DNA of 64,000 bases from Sulfuritalea sp. (GCA_016712985.1 JADJQA010000015.1:1-64000), one strand, 5' to 3'; counted from the first letter of the stretch, positions 21,644 through 32,339 are shown. The notes: generated by a model not told the origin, from the letters alone. Program-made: numbers and translations.

Positions 21644-21670
21644 GATGGCAATCTCCAAAAAAGTTATTGG

Positions 21671-23503
21671 TCAGTCTTCAGTCGAATGCTCTTGCTGCTG
21701 CAAAGCCCACATTTGCAAGTATAGGCCACCGCGCTCAAGGAGTGCGCGATGGGTGCCGCGCTCGACGATATGACCGGCATCGAGCACCAGGATTTCGTCG
21801 GCGTTCATGACCGTCGACAGGCGGTGGGCGATGATCAGCGTGGTACGACCGACGGCCGCCTGTTCCAGTTCCGCCTGGATGGCCTTTTCCGTCTTCGAAT
21901 CCAGCGCCGAGGTGGCTTCGTCGAAGATCAGGATCGGCGGGTTCTTCAGCAATGCGCGAGCGATGGCTACGCGCTGCTTCTCGCCGCCAGAAAGCTTGAG
22001 CCCGCGCTCGCCGACGCGGGTATCGTAGCCCGCGGGCAGCCGCTCGATGAAGTCGTGGATGTGCGCCGCCCTTGCCGCGGCGACGACTTCCTCGCGGGGC
22101 GCCAGCGGCCGGCCGTACTGGATGTTGTAGAAGATCGTGTCGTTGAACAGCACCGTGTCCTGCGGCACGATGCCGATCGCGGCGCGCACCGAGCTTTGCT
22201 GCAAGGCCCGCAGGTCTGAGCCGTTGATCTTCACCGAGCCGGAGGTGGTGTCGTAGAAGCGGAACAGCAGCCGGGCAAGGGTGGACTTGCCCGAGCCGCT
22301 GTGACCCACCACCGCCACCGTCCTGCCGGCGCCGACTCTGAAATCGACATCGAACAGGATCTGCCGGTTCGTCTCATAGGCAAAGCAAACGTGCTCGAAT
22401 TCGATTTCGCAGGGGCCTCCGGGGCTGCTGGCGAACAAGGGCCGTGCATCGGGCACGTCCTGGATCTCGCGATTCTTGCCGAGCAAGCCGAACATGCGCT
22501 CGATATCGGTCAGCGACTGGCGAATCTCGCGATAGAGCACGCCGAGGTGGTTGAGCGGCATGTAGAGCTGGATCAGGAAGGCGTTTACCAGCACGATGTC
22601 GCCCACCGTCATGTTGCCGGCCGCGACGCCAGCCGCGGCGCGCCACATCATCAGCGAAACGCCGGCGGCGATGACCAGCGACTGGCCGAGGTTGAGCCAG
22701 GACAGCGAAATCTGGCTCCGAACCTGGGCGGCTTCCCACTTCTGCATCTGCTCGTCGTAGCGGTCGTGCTCCCAGCGCTCGTTGTTGAAGTACTTGACGG
22801 TTTCAAAATTGATCAGGCTATCGACGGCGCGCACGTTGGCCGCCGAATCCAGCTCATTGACCTCGCGCCGCAACTGGGTGCGCCAGTTGGTGACGATGAT
22901 GGTGAACACCACATAGATCGTCAGCGTACTGACCGTGATCAGCGTGAAATCACGGTCGTAGCGCACCGCAAGAATTCCGAGCACCAGCGTGATCTCGACC
23001 AGCGTGGGCAGGATCGAATACAGCGTGTAACTGATCAATGAGCCGATCGAGCGCGTGCCGCGTTCGATGTCGCGCGTCAGGCCCCCGGTCTGGCGATCGA
23101 GGTGAAAGCGCAGACTAAGCGCGTGCAGGTGTCCGAAGACCTGCAAGGTGATGGTGCGCACCGCGCGCTGGGTGACCTTGGCAAAGAATATTTCCCGCAG
23201 CTCGGTGAACAGGGCCGTGGAGAAGCGCAGTGCGCCGTATGCCGCCAGCAGGCCCAGCGGCACCAGCAGCAGGGCCTGCTGGGTCTTGTTGGCGGCGGGC
23301 AGGGCAAAGGTGTCGATGATGTCCTTGAACACCAGCGGCACCGAGACGCTGGTCAGCTTCGCCAGCAGCAGGCAGCTCAGCGCGAAGACGACGCGACCCT
23401 TCCAAGCCCACAGGTAGGGCAGCAGGGTCTTGATGGTTTGCCAGTCGTGGCGGGAATCGGGGACCGGGCCCGGCAGGGCCATGGCAGGAGCGGCGCGGCG
23501 CAT
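21671..23503 (-). CDS. ATM1-type heavy-metal/thiol ABC exporter
   Basis: A 610-residue half-transporter with an N-terminal six-helix type IV exporter domain (about residues 35-320) and a C-terminal ATPase: Walker A GHSGSGKST, signature LSGGEKQR, Walker B ILIFDEATSALD and H-loop IAHRLST. The ATM1 subfamily is indicated by FETVKYFNNERWE, LNLGQSLVIAAG and the NFL/YMPLNHLGVLYREIRQSL segment. Relatives export glutathione-linked metal or sulfur species. It forms a homodimer in the inner membrane. It is separated by 27 bases from gltI on the same strand; a functional link is not obvious. Confidence 0.9.
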   Translation of the reverse strand: MRRAAPAMALPGPVPDSRHDWQTIKTLLPYLWAWKGRVVFALSCLLLAKLTSVSVPLVFKDIIDTFALPAANKTQQALLLVPLGLLAAYGALRFSTALFTELREIFFAKVTQRAVRTITLQVFGHLHALSLRFHLDRQTGGLTRDIERGTRSIGSLISYTLYSILPTLVEITLVLGILAVRYDRDFTLITVSTLTIYVVFTIIVTNWRTQLRREVNELDSAANVRAVDSLINFETVKYFNNERWEHDRYDEQMQKWEAAQVRSQISLSWLNLGQSLVIAAGVSLMMWRAAAGVAAGNMTVGDIVLVNAFLIQLYMPLNHLGVLYREIRQSLTDIERMFGLLGKNREIQDVPDARPLFASSPGGPCEIEFEHVCFAYETNRQILFDVDFRVGAGRTVAVVGHSGSGKSTLARLLFRFYDTTSGSVKINGSDLRALQQSSVRAAIGIVPQDTVLFNDTIFYNIQYGRPLAPREEVVAAARAAHIHDFIERLPAGYDTRVGERGLKLSGGEKQRVAIARALLKNPPILIFDEATSALDSKTEKAIQAELEQAAVGRTTLIIAHRLSTVMNADEILVLDAGHIVERGTHRALLERGGLYLQMWALQQQEHSTED

Positions 23504-23647
23504 GATGCTTCGATTCTAGCAGTCGACGCATCGCGCCGCGCCGGCGTGCGGCTGCGAGGAAGGCGAAACAAGCCGGGTGCTCAAGTCGGGCGCCAACGGT
23601 CGCTTGCGCTGGTATTCTGCGTAGCTTCGTCGAAGGAGTGCCAGACC

Positions 23648-24720
23648 ATGACCACGCTATTCAGTCCTCTCCAGCTCGGTGCAGCAACGGTGCCGAACCG
23701 CATCTTCATGGCGCCGCTGACCCGCTGTCGCGCGGGTGCCGAGCACGTGCCGACCGCCCTGATGGCGGAATACTATGCCCAGCGCGCCAGTGCCGGACTG
23801 ATCATTGCGGAAGCGACAATGGCGATCGAGGATCATTCGTCGTTCTGGACGGAGCCCGGAATCTACTCGGCCAGCCAGGTGGTCGGCTGGAAGCAGGTCA
23901 CCGATGCCGTTCATGCTGCCGGCGGCCGGATCTTCCTGCAGATCTGGCATGGCGGGCGGGCCTGCCATCCGCTGCTCAACAACGGCGCGCAACCCGTGGC
24001 TCCCAGCCCCATAGCCATCACCGGTGACGAAGTGCATACGCCGCAGGGGAAGCAGCCCTACGTACTGCCACGAGAACTGCGTGATGACGAACTGCCGCTG
24101 ATCGTTGCCGGATTCAAAAAGGCGGCCGAAAATGCCAAGGCGGCCGGCTTCGACGGTGTCGAAGTGCATGGCGCCAACGGCTACCTGCTGGATGAGTTCT
24201 TGCGGGATGGCGCCAACCGGCGTGGCGGGCCTTACGGCGGCTCCGTCGAAAATCGGGCGCGGCTGATGTTCGAGGTTATCGAAGCGGTGAGCGGTGTCTG
24301 GGGCGGTGACCGGGTTGGGCTGCGCATTTCGCCCCTCAACAGTTACAACAGCATGATCGACAGCGACCCGATCGGATTGGCGACCTGGCTGGCTGGCCAG
24401 CTCAACGATCTCAGGCTGGCTTACCTGCACGTAATGCGCGGGGATTTTCTCGGGCAGCAGAACGGTGATGTGATGACGCCGATCCGAGCGAACTACCGGG
24501 GCGTACTGGTCGCCAACATGGGCTACACGCCCGACGAAGGCAGCCTGGCGATTGCCGCGGGAAAAGTCGATGCATTGCCTTCGGCACCAGCTTCCTTGCC
24601 AATCCGGATCTGCCGGCGCGGATCGGGGCTGGCGCGGCGCTGAACAAGCCGAACCCCGCCAAGTTCTACAGCCCCGGAGCGGAAGGCTATACGGACTATC
24701 CGACAATGGCCGTTTCATGA
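23648..24720 (+). CDS. Old-yellow-enzyme family alkene reductase (NemA-like, frameshift near end)
   Basis: An FMN-dependent ene-reductase of the N-ethylmaleimide reductase/OYE family, which reduces activated double bonds with NAD(P)H. The N-terminus MTTLFSPLQLGAATVPNR, the MAPLTRCRA flavin segment, QIWHGGRA, and the catalytic region FDGVEVHGANGYLLDEFLRD are all typical. A single A is missing near 24574 (AAGKVDA then IAFGTSFLANPDL in the next frame). With the correction the protein ends at 24720 (YPTMAVS), about 357 residues, family length. It is divergent from the ABC exporter and otherwise single. Confidence 0.9.
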
Positions 24721-24805
24721 TCGTGGCCTGGGCGCCAGCATGCACAGCGTCCGACGCTGCGCCACCCATGCAGGGTACCGGCTGGCGGAGTTGCCGGCTT
24801 GTAGG

Positions 24806-25468
24806 TCAAGCGTTGGCGCCGTCCCTGCGTCGTGGAGCCTGCTCAAGACGAAGCTTCTCGGCAAGTACCTTGTTTGCGTACGCCTGCTCTTCATCGTCGA
24901 TGGCCCCCGCGTAGTATTGCAGACCCTCCATCAAGCCGCCTTGCCGCCGAATGGCTTCGTGGAGGATCCGGGCGCCAACCTGGACGTTGATGATTGGATC
25001 CAGAAAAGGCCGTTCTGCATCCGTGCTGGTCAGCTTGTCCTGGTGGTAGCGGGGGATTATCTGCATCAGACCTTGTGCGCCCATGGAACTCTGGGAAAAA
25101 GGATTGAAGCGGGATTCGACGCTGATCACGGCAATCAGCAGCAGCGGATCCAGGCGCCGTTCGCGCGCAGCCGACTGGGCTGCTTCAAAAACGGGCAGGA
25201 GCGCTTCAGCGGACACGCGATAGCGCTGTACGACGTAGTCGAGCGCAGCCGCCATCGCAGGAGTCAGGTTTCGTGTCGCTGGTTCTTCGCCCCTCGGAAG
25301 CGGCGCTGCTTCGGCCGATACCGTGCGGTTCGGCCAGGCCGTGCCAATTGAACGGAAGCCAGCAAAGCTGTTTGCCCAGCCGCCAGCTAGGACGAAGACA
25401 AGCACCACACCCGTCACCGCCACGTCGAGGTGCAGGTAGTTGAGAAAGGCACTGGTAACAGGTGCCAT
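24806..25468 (-). CDS. Membrane-anchored lytic transglycosylase (SLT domain)
   Basis: Cleaves peptidoglycan glycan strands. After a short N-terminal hydrophobic anchor (VAVTGVVLVFVLAGGWA, about residues 18-34) comes an SLT domain: the catalytic glutamate in LIAVISVESRFNPFS, then SSMGAQGLMQIIPRYH, NVQVGARIL and LQYYAG. This is the Slt70/MltC-type fold of about 150 residues with no additional LysM or substrate domain. The start at 25468 is chosen because earlier in-frame codons lack family support. It is isolated and convergent with the reductase gene. Confidence 0.85.
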   Translation of the reverse strand: MAPVTSAFLNYLHLDVAVTGVVLVFVLAGGWANSFAGFRSIGTAWPNRTVSAEAAPLPRGEEPATRNLTPAMAAALDYVVQRYRVSAEALLPVFEAAQSAARERRLDPLLLIAVISVESRFNPFSQSSMGAQGLMQIIPRYHQDKLTSTDAERPFLDPIINVQVGARILHEAIRRQGGLMEGLQYYAGAIDDEEQAYANKVLAEKLRLEQAPRRRDGANA

Positions 25469-25737
25469 CAGATATTTTTCAGAGATAGTCGCCGACAAGA
25501 TTTCTCCTTCGCTGTTGCCAGTGCGGCATCCTTCCTGCGATGAACCGGCCAAACTGATGAGAAGCTACAAGCAAAACCTGCGCCTGGACTAACACGCGCC
25601 GTTATCGGTGGATTCCTGCTGCGCTTTTGCGCTTCGACGGCAACACGCATTCCTTAGTAGGAAAGCCTCCCGCGAAGGCCCCGCAATGGGTCGCCACACC
25701 CCATTTTGGGGCAGGTCAAGCAGTCCGTGCGGCTGAC

Positions 25738-26268
25738 TTAGACCGGCTTGCGGCTTGAATTGGCGACGCTCGCAACCGCCAGCGTGGCTTCGGCCATTTC
25801 CGCAACTTGCTTGCTAGCCTTGATCATGCTGTCGTAAGCAGAACCTGCCGCTGCCAGCGCCGAGCGCATCGCGTTAACCCCGAGATCAGACCCCGGCGGA
25901 GCCCTCTTGGCGGCTTCATCGAGTGCCTGACTGGCGCTTTGGCTAAACTCACTGACTTGGCCCTCGACCACTTCAGACAACGCTTCCTGAGTGTCGGCGG
26001 CAATTCGACAGACGCTACGGGAGTAAACCGTCGCCTTCTGCAGGCCAGGTTGAGCCATCATGGATTGCAGTGAAACCAGACTCTTCACATCCTTCACCTC
26101 AAGCAGAGCCCGGGTCCTTGCTGCACCGTCTTCCATCAACGTGCGTGCAGCGTTGAGGTTCAGGGCCGCGAGACGCTCCATGCCGCCAAAGGCGGTATTT
26201 GCCATATTCACGAGGGTATCGACGCTGGCCTTGCTGGCGCTGGAAAGTTTCTCGGATATGTCATACAT
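25738..26268 (-). CDS. Phasin family protein
   Basis: A polyhydroxyalkanoate granule surface protein of about 176 residues. It has the phasin_2 pattern: amphipathic, alanine-rich helices with no cysteine motif, starting MYDISEKLSSASKASVDTLVNMANTAFGGMERLAALNLNAA in two halves of the N-terminal helix and continuing with LMEDGAARTRALLEVKD. The start at 26268 has an AGGAG site. A good -35/-10 promoter lies about 100 bases upstream with a TGC-N3-GCA motif nearby, of the type bound by PhaR repressors. It indicates that the organism stores PHA. Confidence 0.87.
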   Translation of the reverse strand: MYDISEKLSSASKASVDTLVNMANTAFGGMERLAALNLNAARTLMEDGAARTRALLEVKDVKSLVSLQSMMAQPGLQKATVYSRSVCRIAADTQEALSEVVEGQVSEFSQSASQALDEAAKRAPPGSDLGVNAMRSALAAAGSAYDSMIKASKQVAEMAEATLAVASVANSSRKPV

Positions 26269-26366
26269 GGCGATCTCCTGCAAAGTGTTGAAATTCGGTG
26301 CCCAAGCGCCGGTGGCGGTCTTGCCAATGCTCCAAAATTGGGAATGGTGCACTGCAACGCAATACT

Positions 26367-26394
26367 ATTCTAGGGCACAAACGAGCATTGTCAA
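26367..26394 (-). promoter_or_regulatory. Sigma-70 promoter of the phasin gene
   Basis: On the minus strand TTGACA (26389-26394) is followed after 16 bases by TAGAAT (26367-26372), close to the sigma-70 consensus. TGCAGTGCA immediately downstream (about 26349-26357) fits a TGC…GCA motif of the kind recognised by PhaR-type repressors. The promoter lies about 100 bases upstream of the phasin start. Confidence 0.7.
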
Positions 26395-26670
26395 GACAAA
26401 TATGTTGCGACGCAGCAAGCATCGACCAGTCCCTGTGCCATCAATTGCTGCAAACCACAAACATCGTGAAAATGTTGCCATCTTGACGCTGTTTGCGCTA
26501 GGGCCGGTTTCGTCAGACAGCGCCTGCGGGTGAGCCCTGTAGGACCAAAAAAAACCCGGTGCCGGAGCGCCGGGTTTAAACCAATCCTTGCGGATCGGAG
26601 GAGGAGAGTTGCCATTGTATGGTTTCTGGCTGGACTTGATTAGGTGTAGCCCCACCACGGTGAATTTGTT
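26395..26670. other. Non-coding gap between phasin promoter and transposase fossil
   Basis: No gene can be supported here. The only clear element is the hairpin at 26547-26577. The remainder is ordinary mixed sequence, probably the old upstream region of the phasin gene joined to the 3' flank of the degenerate transposase. No terminal inverted repeat or target duplication was recognised. Confidence 0.5.
26547..26577 (-). terminator. Rho-independent terminator, minus strand
   Basis: AAACCCGG (26552-26559) pairs with CCGGGTTT (26570-26577), and on the minus strand the hairpin runs into eight or nine T residues. It would stop transcription coming from the decayed transposase side before it reaches the phasin promoter. 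Confidence 0.75.
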
Positions 26671-28225
26671 CTAACCCGAAGCATGAGCAGTCGACCGAGT
26701 TGAGTTCTTGGTCATACGCAGGTAGTCGAAGACGAGGCGGACATTTCGGTTGAGGCGGCGCATTTTTTCGGCGATGGAGATATTGCCATCGGAGAAGGCT
26801 TTGAGAACACCGACGGCAAAGCGGCGTAGTCGGGAGACATTCGCGGGGCCGTGGCCAGCGCAAATGCGGGAACGATCTTCGTCAAAGTTCCAGTCGATAA
26901 CGTAGTGGCAGCTATTCTCGATGACCCAGTGGCCGCGATTGGTGGCGAGGACGTTTTTGGGTGTGGCCTGTTCGGGAGTGTGACTGGTGATGCCCAACGC
27001 CAACTCGGTAGTCAGTTGGCCGGATTTCTTGTGCAGAACTTCGCGTTCGATCATGAAGACCTGCCCGACATGGGGAAAGTCGAGGAACGCATTCAACGCG
27101 ACCAATGCGCCGTTTCCTGATCGGAGGTGGACATCACTGGTGGGGCGTTCCACGCTGCTCGAACAGCAACGCAATGTCTTCCTGGAGTTTGCGTTGATTG
27201 CCTTTGACGGTGAAATGGTAATGCGCCTGACGTTCGATCAAATAGATCGCAGCGCGAGTCGAGTCTGGGCATGGGGATGAAGTCCTTCTTGGTCTGCTTG
27301 GTGCCTCCGACCTTCTACGGGGAGCGTACGACTTTTTGGGTGTGCACTGGGCCGACTCATGGCCGACGACACTCGATGTGAGTTTGCCGTCCCCGCACGA
27401 CGGCTGCGCTGGTCTTGCCGTCAATCGCCAGGCTTTGGTCGGTTTGCCCGTAATCGGCGTTCCAGCGCTGGAACGCTCGTCGAGGCGTCGGGATCCACCC
27501 GGATGAGCAGATCGCGAATGACGCTTGCTGGGAACAGACGCTGCCGGTTCTCGATCCGGCAGCAATCGCGGGCCTTGTCCCAGATCTTTGGCCCACCGGC
27601 AATTGCCTGTAACCGTCCAAGCACGGTGGCTCCGGCGGGATGGCCAGCCAGGAAGGGATGACGTCGACCGCGGATCGGGAATGTCTTTGAAGTAAGCGGG
27701 CAAGGCGGACATATGGTCGACGGCGAGCATGATCTTGGGTGACTCCTGACGGTAAGATCCTTAGCACGGCCGCGAAGCTGGGACTGGGCGTCACGTCGCA
27801 AAGGGGACAAAGCCAGTTTGGGCGCCATGCGGCGCTGTATCCGCCTTAATGCGCCGGCTGCCGGGTTTGTCCGACACATCGTTGCGGCCATAGCCTGCTG
27901 GGACAGCACGTCTTAAATGGGCACTTTGGACCCCAGGTTGGCCGGTGCCACGCCGGCAGAATGAAACCGGCTATTGTTGGCGATCAGTTTCAGCCACCGT
28001 ATTGATGCCGATAATCCCAGCCAATCCAGCGGTCGCGTGCCGCACATTTCAACAGGAGGCGGAGAACGTCAGGAGGGCAACCCATTCCTGTTCGGTGTGC
28101 GACATCAGCGTTGACGATCTTTGCCAGATCACCCAATAGTGGTGCGCCTGCATCAGTTCCCGGTAACGGAACTCCTCCCCTGGTCGCACCGGACGAACGC
28201 AAACCCGCTTCAGATCCATCTCCAT
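26671..28225 (-). pseudogene. Degenerate DruA-type (DUF4338)–ISAs1 transposase fusion
   Basis: Remains of one long gene, readable only by switching frames. From 28225 the DUF4338 part appears (MDLKRVCVRPVRPGEEFRY, LMQAHHY, WVALLTFSA, LKCAARDRWIGWDYRHQYG), then PKLALSPLRRDAQSQLRG. It continues into an ISAs1 transposase: MSALPAYFKDIPDPR, RIENRQR, IRDLLIRVDP, SLAIDGKTS, HYHFTVKGNQ, DFPHVGQVFMIERE, NRGHWVIENSCHYVIDWNF and VFDYLRMTKNST before the stop. Internal stops, small deletions and many frame changes show long decay, unlike the single indels in neighbouring genes. Terminal repeats were not found. DUF4338 is the domain named DruA in Druantia defence, but here it sits in a transposase-like gene. 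Confidence 0.8.
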
Positions 28226-28361
28226 GCACACCTTTGTACATGGATCGATCGGGTTTGTCCAGCTTTACATATCAACCGCCTGTTCCGACTCTACATTACG
28301 GATAGGGGAAATTCACCGTGCTCTAACACCAGAGACCGGCGGTTGACTGGGCGAAAGCAAT

Positions 28362-28605
28362 TCAGGGCGCCTGATTCCAGCCACCTCTGACGTTCTCCTC
28401 GAATTTTTCTCGATCGCGCTTGAAGAGTTTTTGAGCTCGTCGCGGCCAGCCTTAGCGACACTGAGCATGCGGTTCTCGGGAAATGCGGCACCAAGGCGTC
28501 CATCGTCGCCACTTTGTGGCGACGAATCGCGTCGACACCCGAGCACGGTAGGGGTCGACGCCGAGGGCTTCGAGCACGTGGCACCCACTCCTCAGTGTTG
28601 GAGGC
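28362..28605 (-). pseudogene. KefB/KefC-type K+/H+ antiporter C-terminal remnant
   Basis: Three minus-strand frames successively give VLEALGVDPYRAR, AIRRHKVATMDALVPHF, ENRMLSVAKAGRDELK and LFKRDREKFEENVRGGWNQ, ending at a TGA at 28362-28364. This is the C-terminal tail that follows the TrkA-N domain in KefB-type potassium efflux proteins. The rest of the gene is absent, and several indels are present. It lies between the transposase fossil and gyrB, so the insertion zone has probably deleted the remainder. Assignment rests on my recollection of the family tail, so it is moderate. Confidence 0.5.
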
Positions 28606-28760
28606 TGAGCAAATCCGTAGAAATCTACAGCCATCAACAGCTCCATCCCCCCAAGATTGATCCAGCCGCGGGATCGCTGGAACAGTCTGTTAAAGCAGCA
28701 AGGGCTCCGCCAGCCTTGGCCATCATAGTCAAGCGGTGATGCCGCTAAATCCCACCAAGC

Positions 28761-31222
28761 CTAAACGTCGATATTGCGCGCGTACAGTGCGTTGGATTCG
28801 ATGAAGGCCCGGCGCGGCTCGACGTTGTCACCCATCAGGGTAGTGAAGATTTCGTCCGCAGCTATCGCATCGTCAATCTGTACGCGCAGCAGGCGGCGTA
28901 CTGCCGGATCCATCGTCGTTTCCCACAATTGCATGGGGTTCATTTCCCCCAAACCCTTGTAGCGTTGCTTGCCCAGGCCGCGCTCAACTTCGTTCAGCAT
29001 CCATTTCATGGCTTCCGCAAAACTACTTACCGCAAGAGATTTGTCGCCACGACGAATTGCTGCTCCGTGGCCCATCAGGCCGGAAATCATCTGCGCGGTT
29101 CGGCGAATCTGCACATAGTCACCCGAGAGCAGAAAATCTTCGTCGATGCGCCCGGTGCGCAAGTTGCCGTGCCGCATCCGAAGAACAACCAGCATCCAGC
29201 GCTCATGCTTGTCATCGAAACGCGGCTCGATGCGAACTTCTCCGGAAAGATGGCCGGCAATGCGCTCGGCGCTGTCACGGCTGGCGGCTTCGCTTGACGT
29301 ATCGACCGCGATATCGTGCGCCAACAGGGCGTGCAGCACCTCACCGTCGATGAAATCCGTGACACGGCGGATCACGGCTTCCGAAAGCAGGTAGGCGCGG
29401 GCAGGGCACCCAGCGCTTCGCCTTCGATCACCGTAGCGTCGGCACGCGGCACAAGTTGCGTGCCATCCAGCGCCAGGCGCAACAAATGCTGGTTGAGTTC
29501 GTGGTCATCCTTGATGTAGGTTTCGCTCTTGCCGTGCTTGATCTTGTACAGCGGCGGCTGGGCGATGTAGATGTAGCCACGCTCGACCAACTCCGGCATT
29601 TGCCGATAAAAGAAAGTCAGCAGCAAGGTGCGAATGTGGGCGCCATCGACGTCGGCGTCAGTCATGATGATGATGCGGTGGTAACGCAGCTTGGCGATGT
29701 CGAAGTCTTCCGCGCCAATGCCGCAACCGAGCGCGGTCACCAGGGTCACGATTTGCTCGCTCGAAATAAGCTTGTCGAAGCGGGCCTTTTCAACATTGAG
29801 TACCTTGCCGCGAAGCGGCAGGATGGCCTGGAACTTTCGATCGCGGCCCTGCTTGGCAGATCCGCCGGCTGAGTCACCCTCGACAATGTACATCTCGCAC
29901 AAGGCGGGATCCTTTTCCTGGCAGTCGGCCAATTTTCCGGGGAGACCAAGACCATCGAGCACGCCTTTGCGCCGCGTCATGTCACGTGCCTTGCGCGCCG
30001 CTTCACGGGCACGAGCCGCTTCGACGATCTTACCCGTGATGATCTTCGCATCGAGCGGACGTTCCAGAAGATAGTCCGCAAGTTTCTGCGCGACGACTTC
30101 CTCGATCGCCGGACGGGCTTCGGAAGACACCAGTTTCATTTTTGTTTGGGATGCAAATTTCGGATCGGGCATCTTCACGGAAAGTACGCAGGCAAGGCCC
30201 TCGCGCATGTCGTCGCCGGTAATTTCGACCTTGGCCTTCTTGGCGATTTCGTTTTCCTCGATGTACTTGTTGATGACACGAGTCATCGCCGCCCGCAGTC
30301 CCGTGAGATGGGTGCCGCCGTCCGATTGCGGAATGTTGTTGGTGAAACACAGAACCTGCTCGGCGTACGAATCGTTCCATTGCATGGCAACTTCAACATC
30401 GATATTGACGCCGTTCTGCACTGAAACCCCTGAAGAATGGAATACAGCGGGATGCAGCACGGTCTTGGTGCGGTTGATGTACTCGACGAAGCCTTTGACA
30501 CCACCCGCAAAAGCGAAGTCTTCTTCCTTCGCGTTGCGCTGGTCGATCAGTTTGATCTTGACGCCATTGTTCAGGAAAGGACAGCTCGCGCAAGCGCTTG
30601 GCAATGATGTCGTAGTGGTATTCAATGTTGCCGAAGATCTGGTCGTCGGCCATGAAATGTACTTCGGTGCCCCTTTTTCGGTATCGCCGAGAACCCTGAG
30701 GGGAGACACCTCCACACCGTTTTGGATTTCAATCAGCCGATCAATGGCGTGGCCGCGATTGAACTCGATCAGATATTTCTTTCCATCGCGACGAATCGCC
30801 AGGCGCAGCCACTTCGACAAGGCATTTACGCATGACACGCCGACGCCATGCAAGCCTCCGGAAACCTTGTAGGAGTTCTGGTTGAACTTGCCGCCGGCAT
30901 GCAGTACGCACATCACAATCTCGGCGGCCGAGCGCTTTGGCTCGTGCTTGTCGTCGAATTTTATTCCGGTCGGAATGCCACGGCCGTTGTCAGTCACGGA
31001 GATTGAACTATCCGTATGAATGGTGACTGCTATGTCGTCGCAGTGTCCCGCCAAGGCTTCGTCAATGGCGTTATCGACGACTTCGAAGACCATGTGATGC
31101 AGACCCGTACCATCCGAAGTGTCGCCAATGTACATGCCGGGACGCTTGCGGACAGCCTCAAGACCTTCGAGCTGCTGGATGCTGGATTCATCGTAGGCCG
31201 GCGCCGTGCCATTTTCGATCAT
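28761..31222 (-). CDS. gyrB: DNA gyrase subunit B (three frameshifts)
   Basis: The ATPase subunit of DNA gyrase. The GHKL ATP site (FEVVDNAIDEALAGHCD, NGRGIPTG, GLHGVGVSCVNALS), the TOPRIM domain (YIVEGDSAGGSAKQGRD, MTDADVDGAHIRTLLLTF) and the C-terminal QRYKGLGEMNP are all present. Three single-base indels break the frame: a missing A in the run at 30674-30678, an extra base at 30576-30578 (the pair encloses about 33 out-of-frame residues) and a missing base near 29402. All are in short runs, and gyrB is essential, so these are almost certainly sequence errors. Corrected length is about 820 residues. It follows dnaN by 13 bases; recF is absent. Confidence 0.95.
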
Positions 31223-31235
31223 GTTATTTTGTGTA

Positions 31236-32339
31236 TCAGATGCGCATCGGCATCACGACGTACTTGAAGGTGTCGTTGCCGGGCAGTACAAACAGCGCGC
31301 TTGAGTTGGCATCGGCAAGATGCAATTCGATGGTTTCGTTGCTGACATTGTTCAATACGTCAAGCAGGTAGGTGACATTGAAACCTACATCAAGAGCATC
31401 GTCGTTGTAGTCAATTTCAATTTCTTCCTGTGCCTCTTCCTGTTCCGCATTGCTGGAAATGATCTTGAGGCTGCCGGGTCCCAATACCAACCGGACACCA
31501 CGAAACTTTTCGTTGGTGAGAATCGCGGCGCGCAAGAGGGAATGCAGCAGCGCATCACGCGACAGCCTGATCAGCTTGCTGTGGTGCTGGGGGATGACCC
31601 TTTCATAATCAGGGAACTTCCCATCAATCAGTTTGGAGACCAGCTCGATACTGCCGAAACTGAAGCGGGCCTGGGTTGGTGTCAGGGTGATTTCGAGAGG
31701 ATTATCGTTGTCGGCCAGTTGCCGCGAGAGTTCGAGCACGGTTTTGCGAGGAAGGATAACTTCGATGGGTGTGGGTGCTATGGTCAGCGTTTCGGCCGCA
31801 TAGGCGAGTCGATGGCCATCAGTCGCGACCATGCGTAATTCATGGCCCTTGGCCACCAATAGCAATCCATTGAGGTAGTAGCGGATATCCTGCTGTGCCA
31901 TGCCGTATTGAACCAGGGCAAGCAGACGCTTCATCTGTTTTTGGGTAATCGACAGACAGGAAGATTGGCCGTCGGCAGCACTCATGCGCGGAAAATCTTC
32001 GGCAGGAAGTGTCTGCAAGTTGAAGCGGCTCTTGCCGGCTTTCAACTGCAAGCGCTTGTCGTCCAGCGACAAACTGACTTCGGCTGTTTCCGGCAAGGAG
32101 CGCAAGATGTCCTGCAATTTGCGCGCGCCGACGGTCATGCCGGCTGTCTCGGCGCCCACCGTCGGCGTCTGGGTGGTGATCTGGATCTCGATATCCGTCG
32201 CGAGCAAGGTAAGCTTTTCGCCATCCTTTTCCATCAAGACATTCGAAAGGATAGGTAGCGTATGGCGTTTTTCGACAATACCGCATACCGCTTGCAAGGG
32301 AAAAAGAAGTTGATCGCGAGGACCTTTAAATAGGAGCAT
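31236..32339 (-). CDS. dnaN: DNA polymerase III beta subunit (sliding clamp)
   Basis: The ring clamp that tethers replicative polymerase to DNA. The 367-residue protein has the three-domain clamp pattern, with LQAVCGIVEKRHTLPILSNV near the N-terminus, ATDGHRLAYA in the middle domain and the C-terminal YVVMPMRI that forms part of the client-binding pocket. The start at 32339 (MLLFKGPRDQLLFPLQ) is chosen from the family; an upstream extension would run into the origin spacer. Order dnaA-dnaN-gyrB on the minus strand is the usual origin cluster. Confidence 0.96.
   Translation of the reverse strand: MLLFKGPRDQLLFPLQAVCGIVEKRHTLPILSNVLMEKDGEKLTLLATDIEIQITTQTPTVGAETAGMTVGARKLQDILRSLPETAEVSLSLDDKRLQLKAGKSRFNLQTLPAEDFPRMSAADGQSSCLSITQKQMKRLLALVQYGMAQQDIRYYLNGLLLVAKGHELRMVATDGHRLAYAAETLTIAPTPIEVILPRKTVLELSRQLADNDNPLEITLTPTQARFSFGSIELVSKLIDGKFPDYERVIPQHHSKLIRLSRDALLHSLLRAAILTNEKFRGVRLVLGPGSLKIISSNAEQEEAQEEIEIDYNDDALDVGFNVTYLLDVLNNVSNETIELHLADANSSALFVLPGNDTFKYVVMPMRI

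Noticed and set aside
26671..28225. An active Druantia-type defence gene
   Set aside because: The DUF4338 part is short, frameshifted and fused to decayed transposase sequence, and no druB-E-like genes are near.
27421..28290. Several small open frames on both strands in the IS region
   Set aside because: Each overlaps the decayed fusion gene in another frame and shows no independent start signal or homology.
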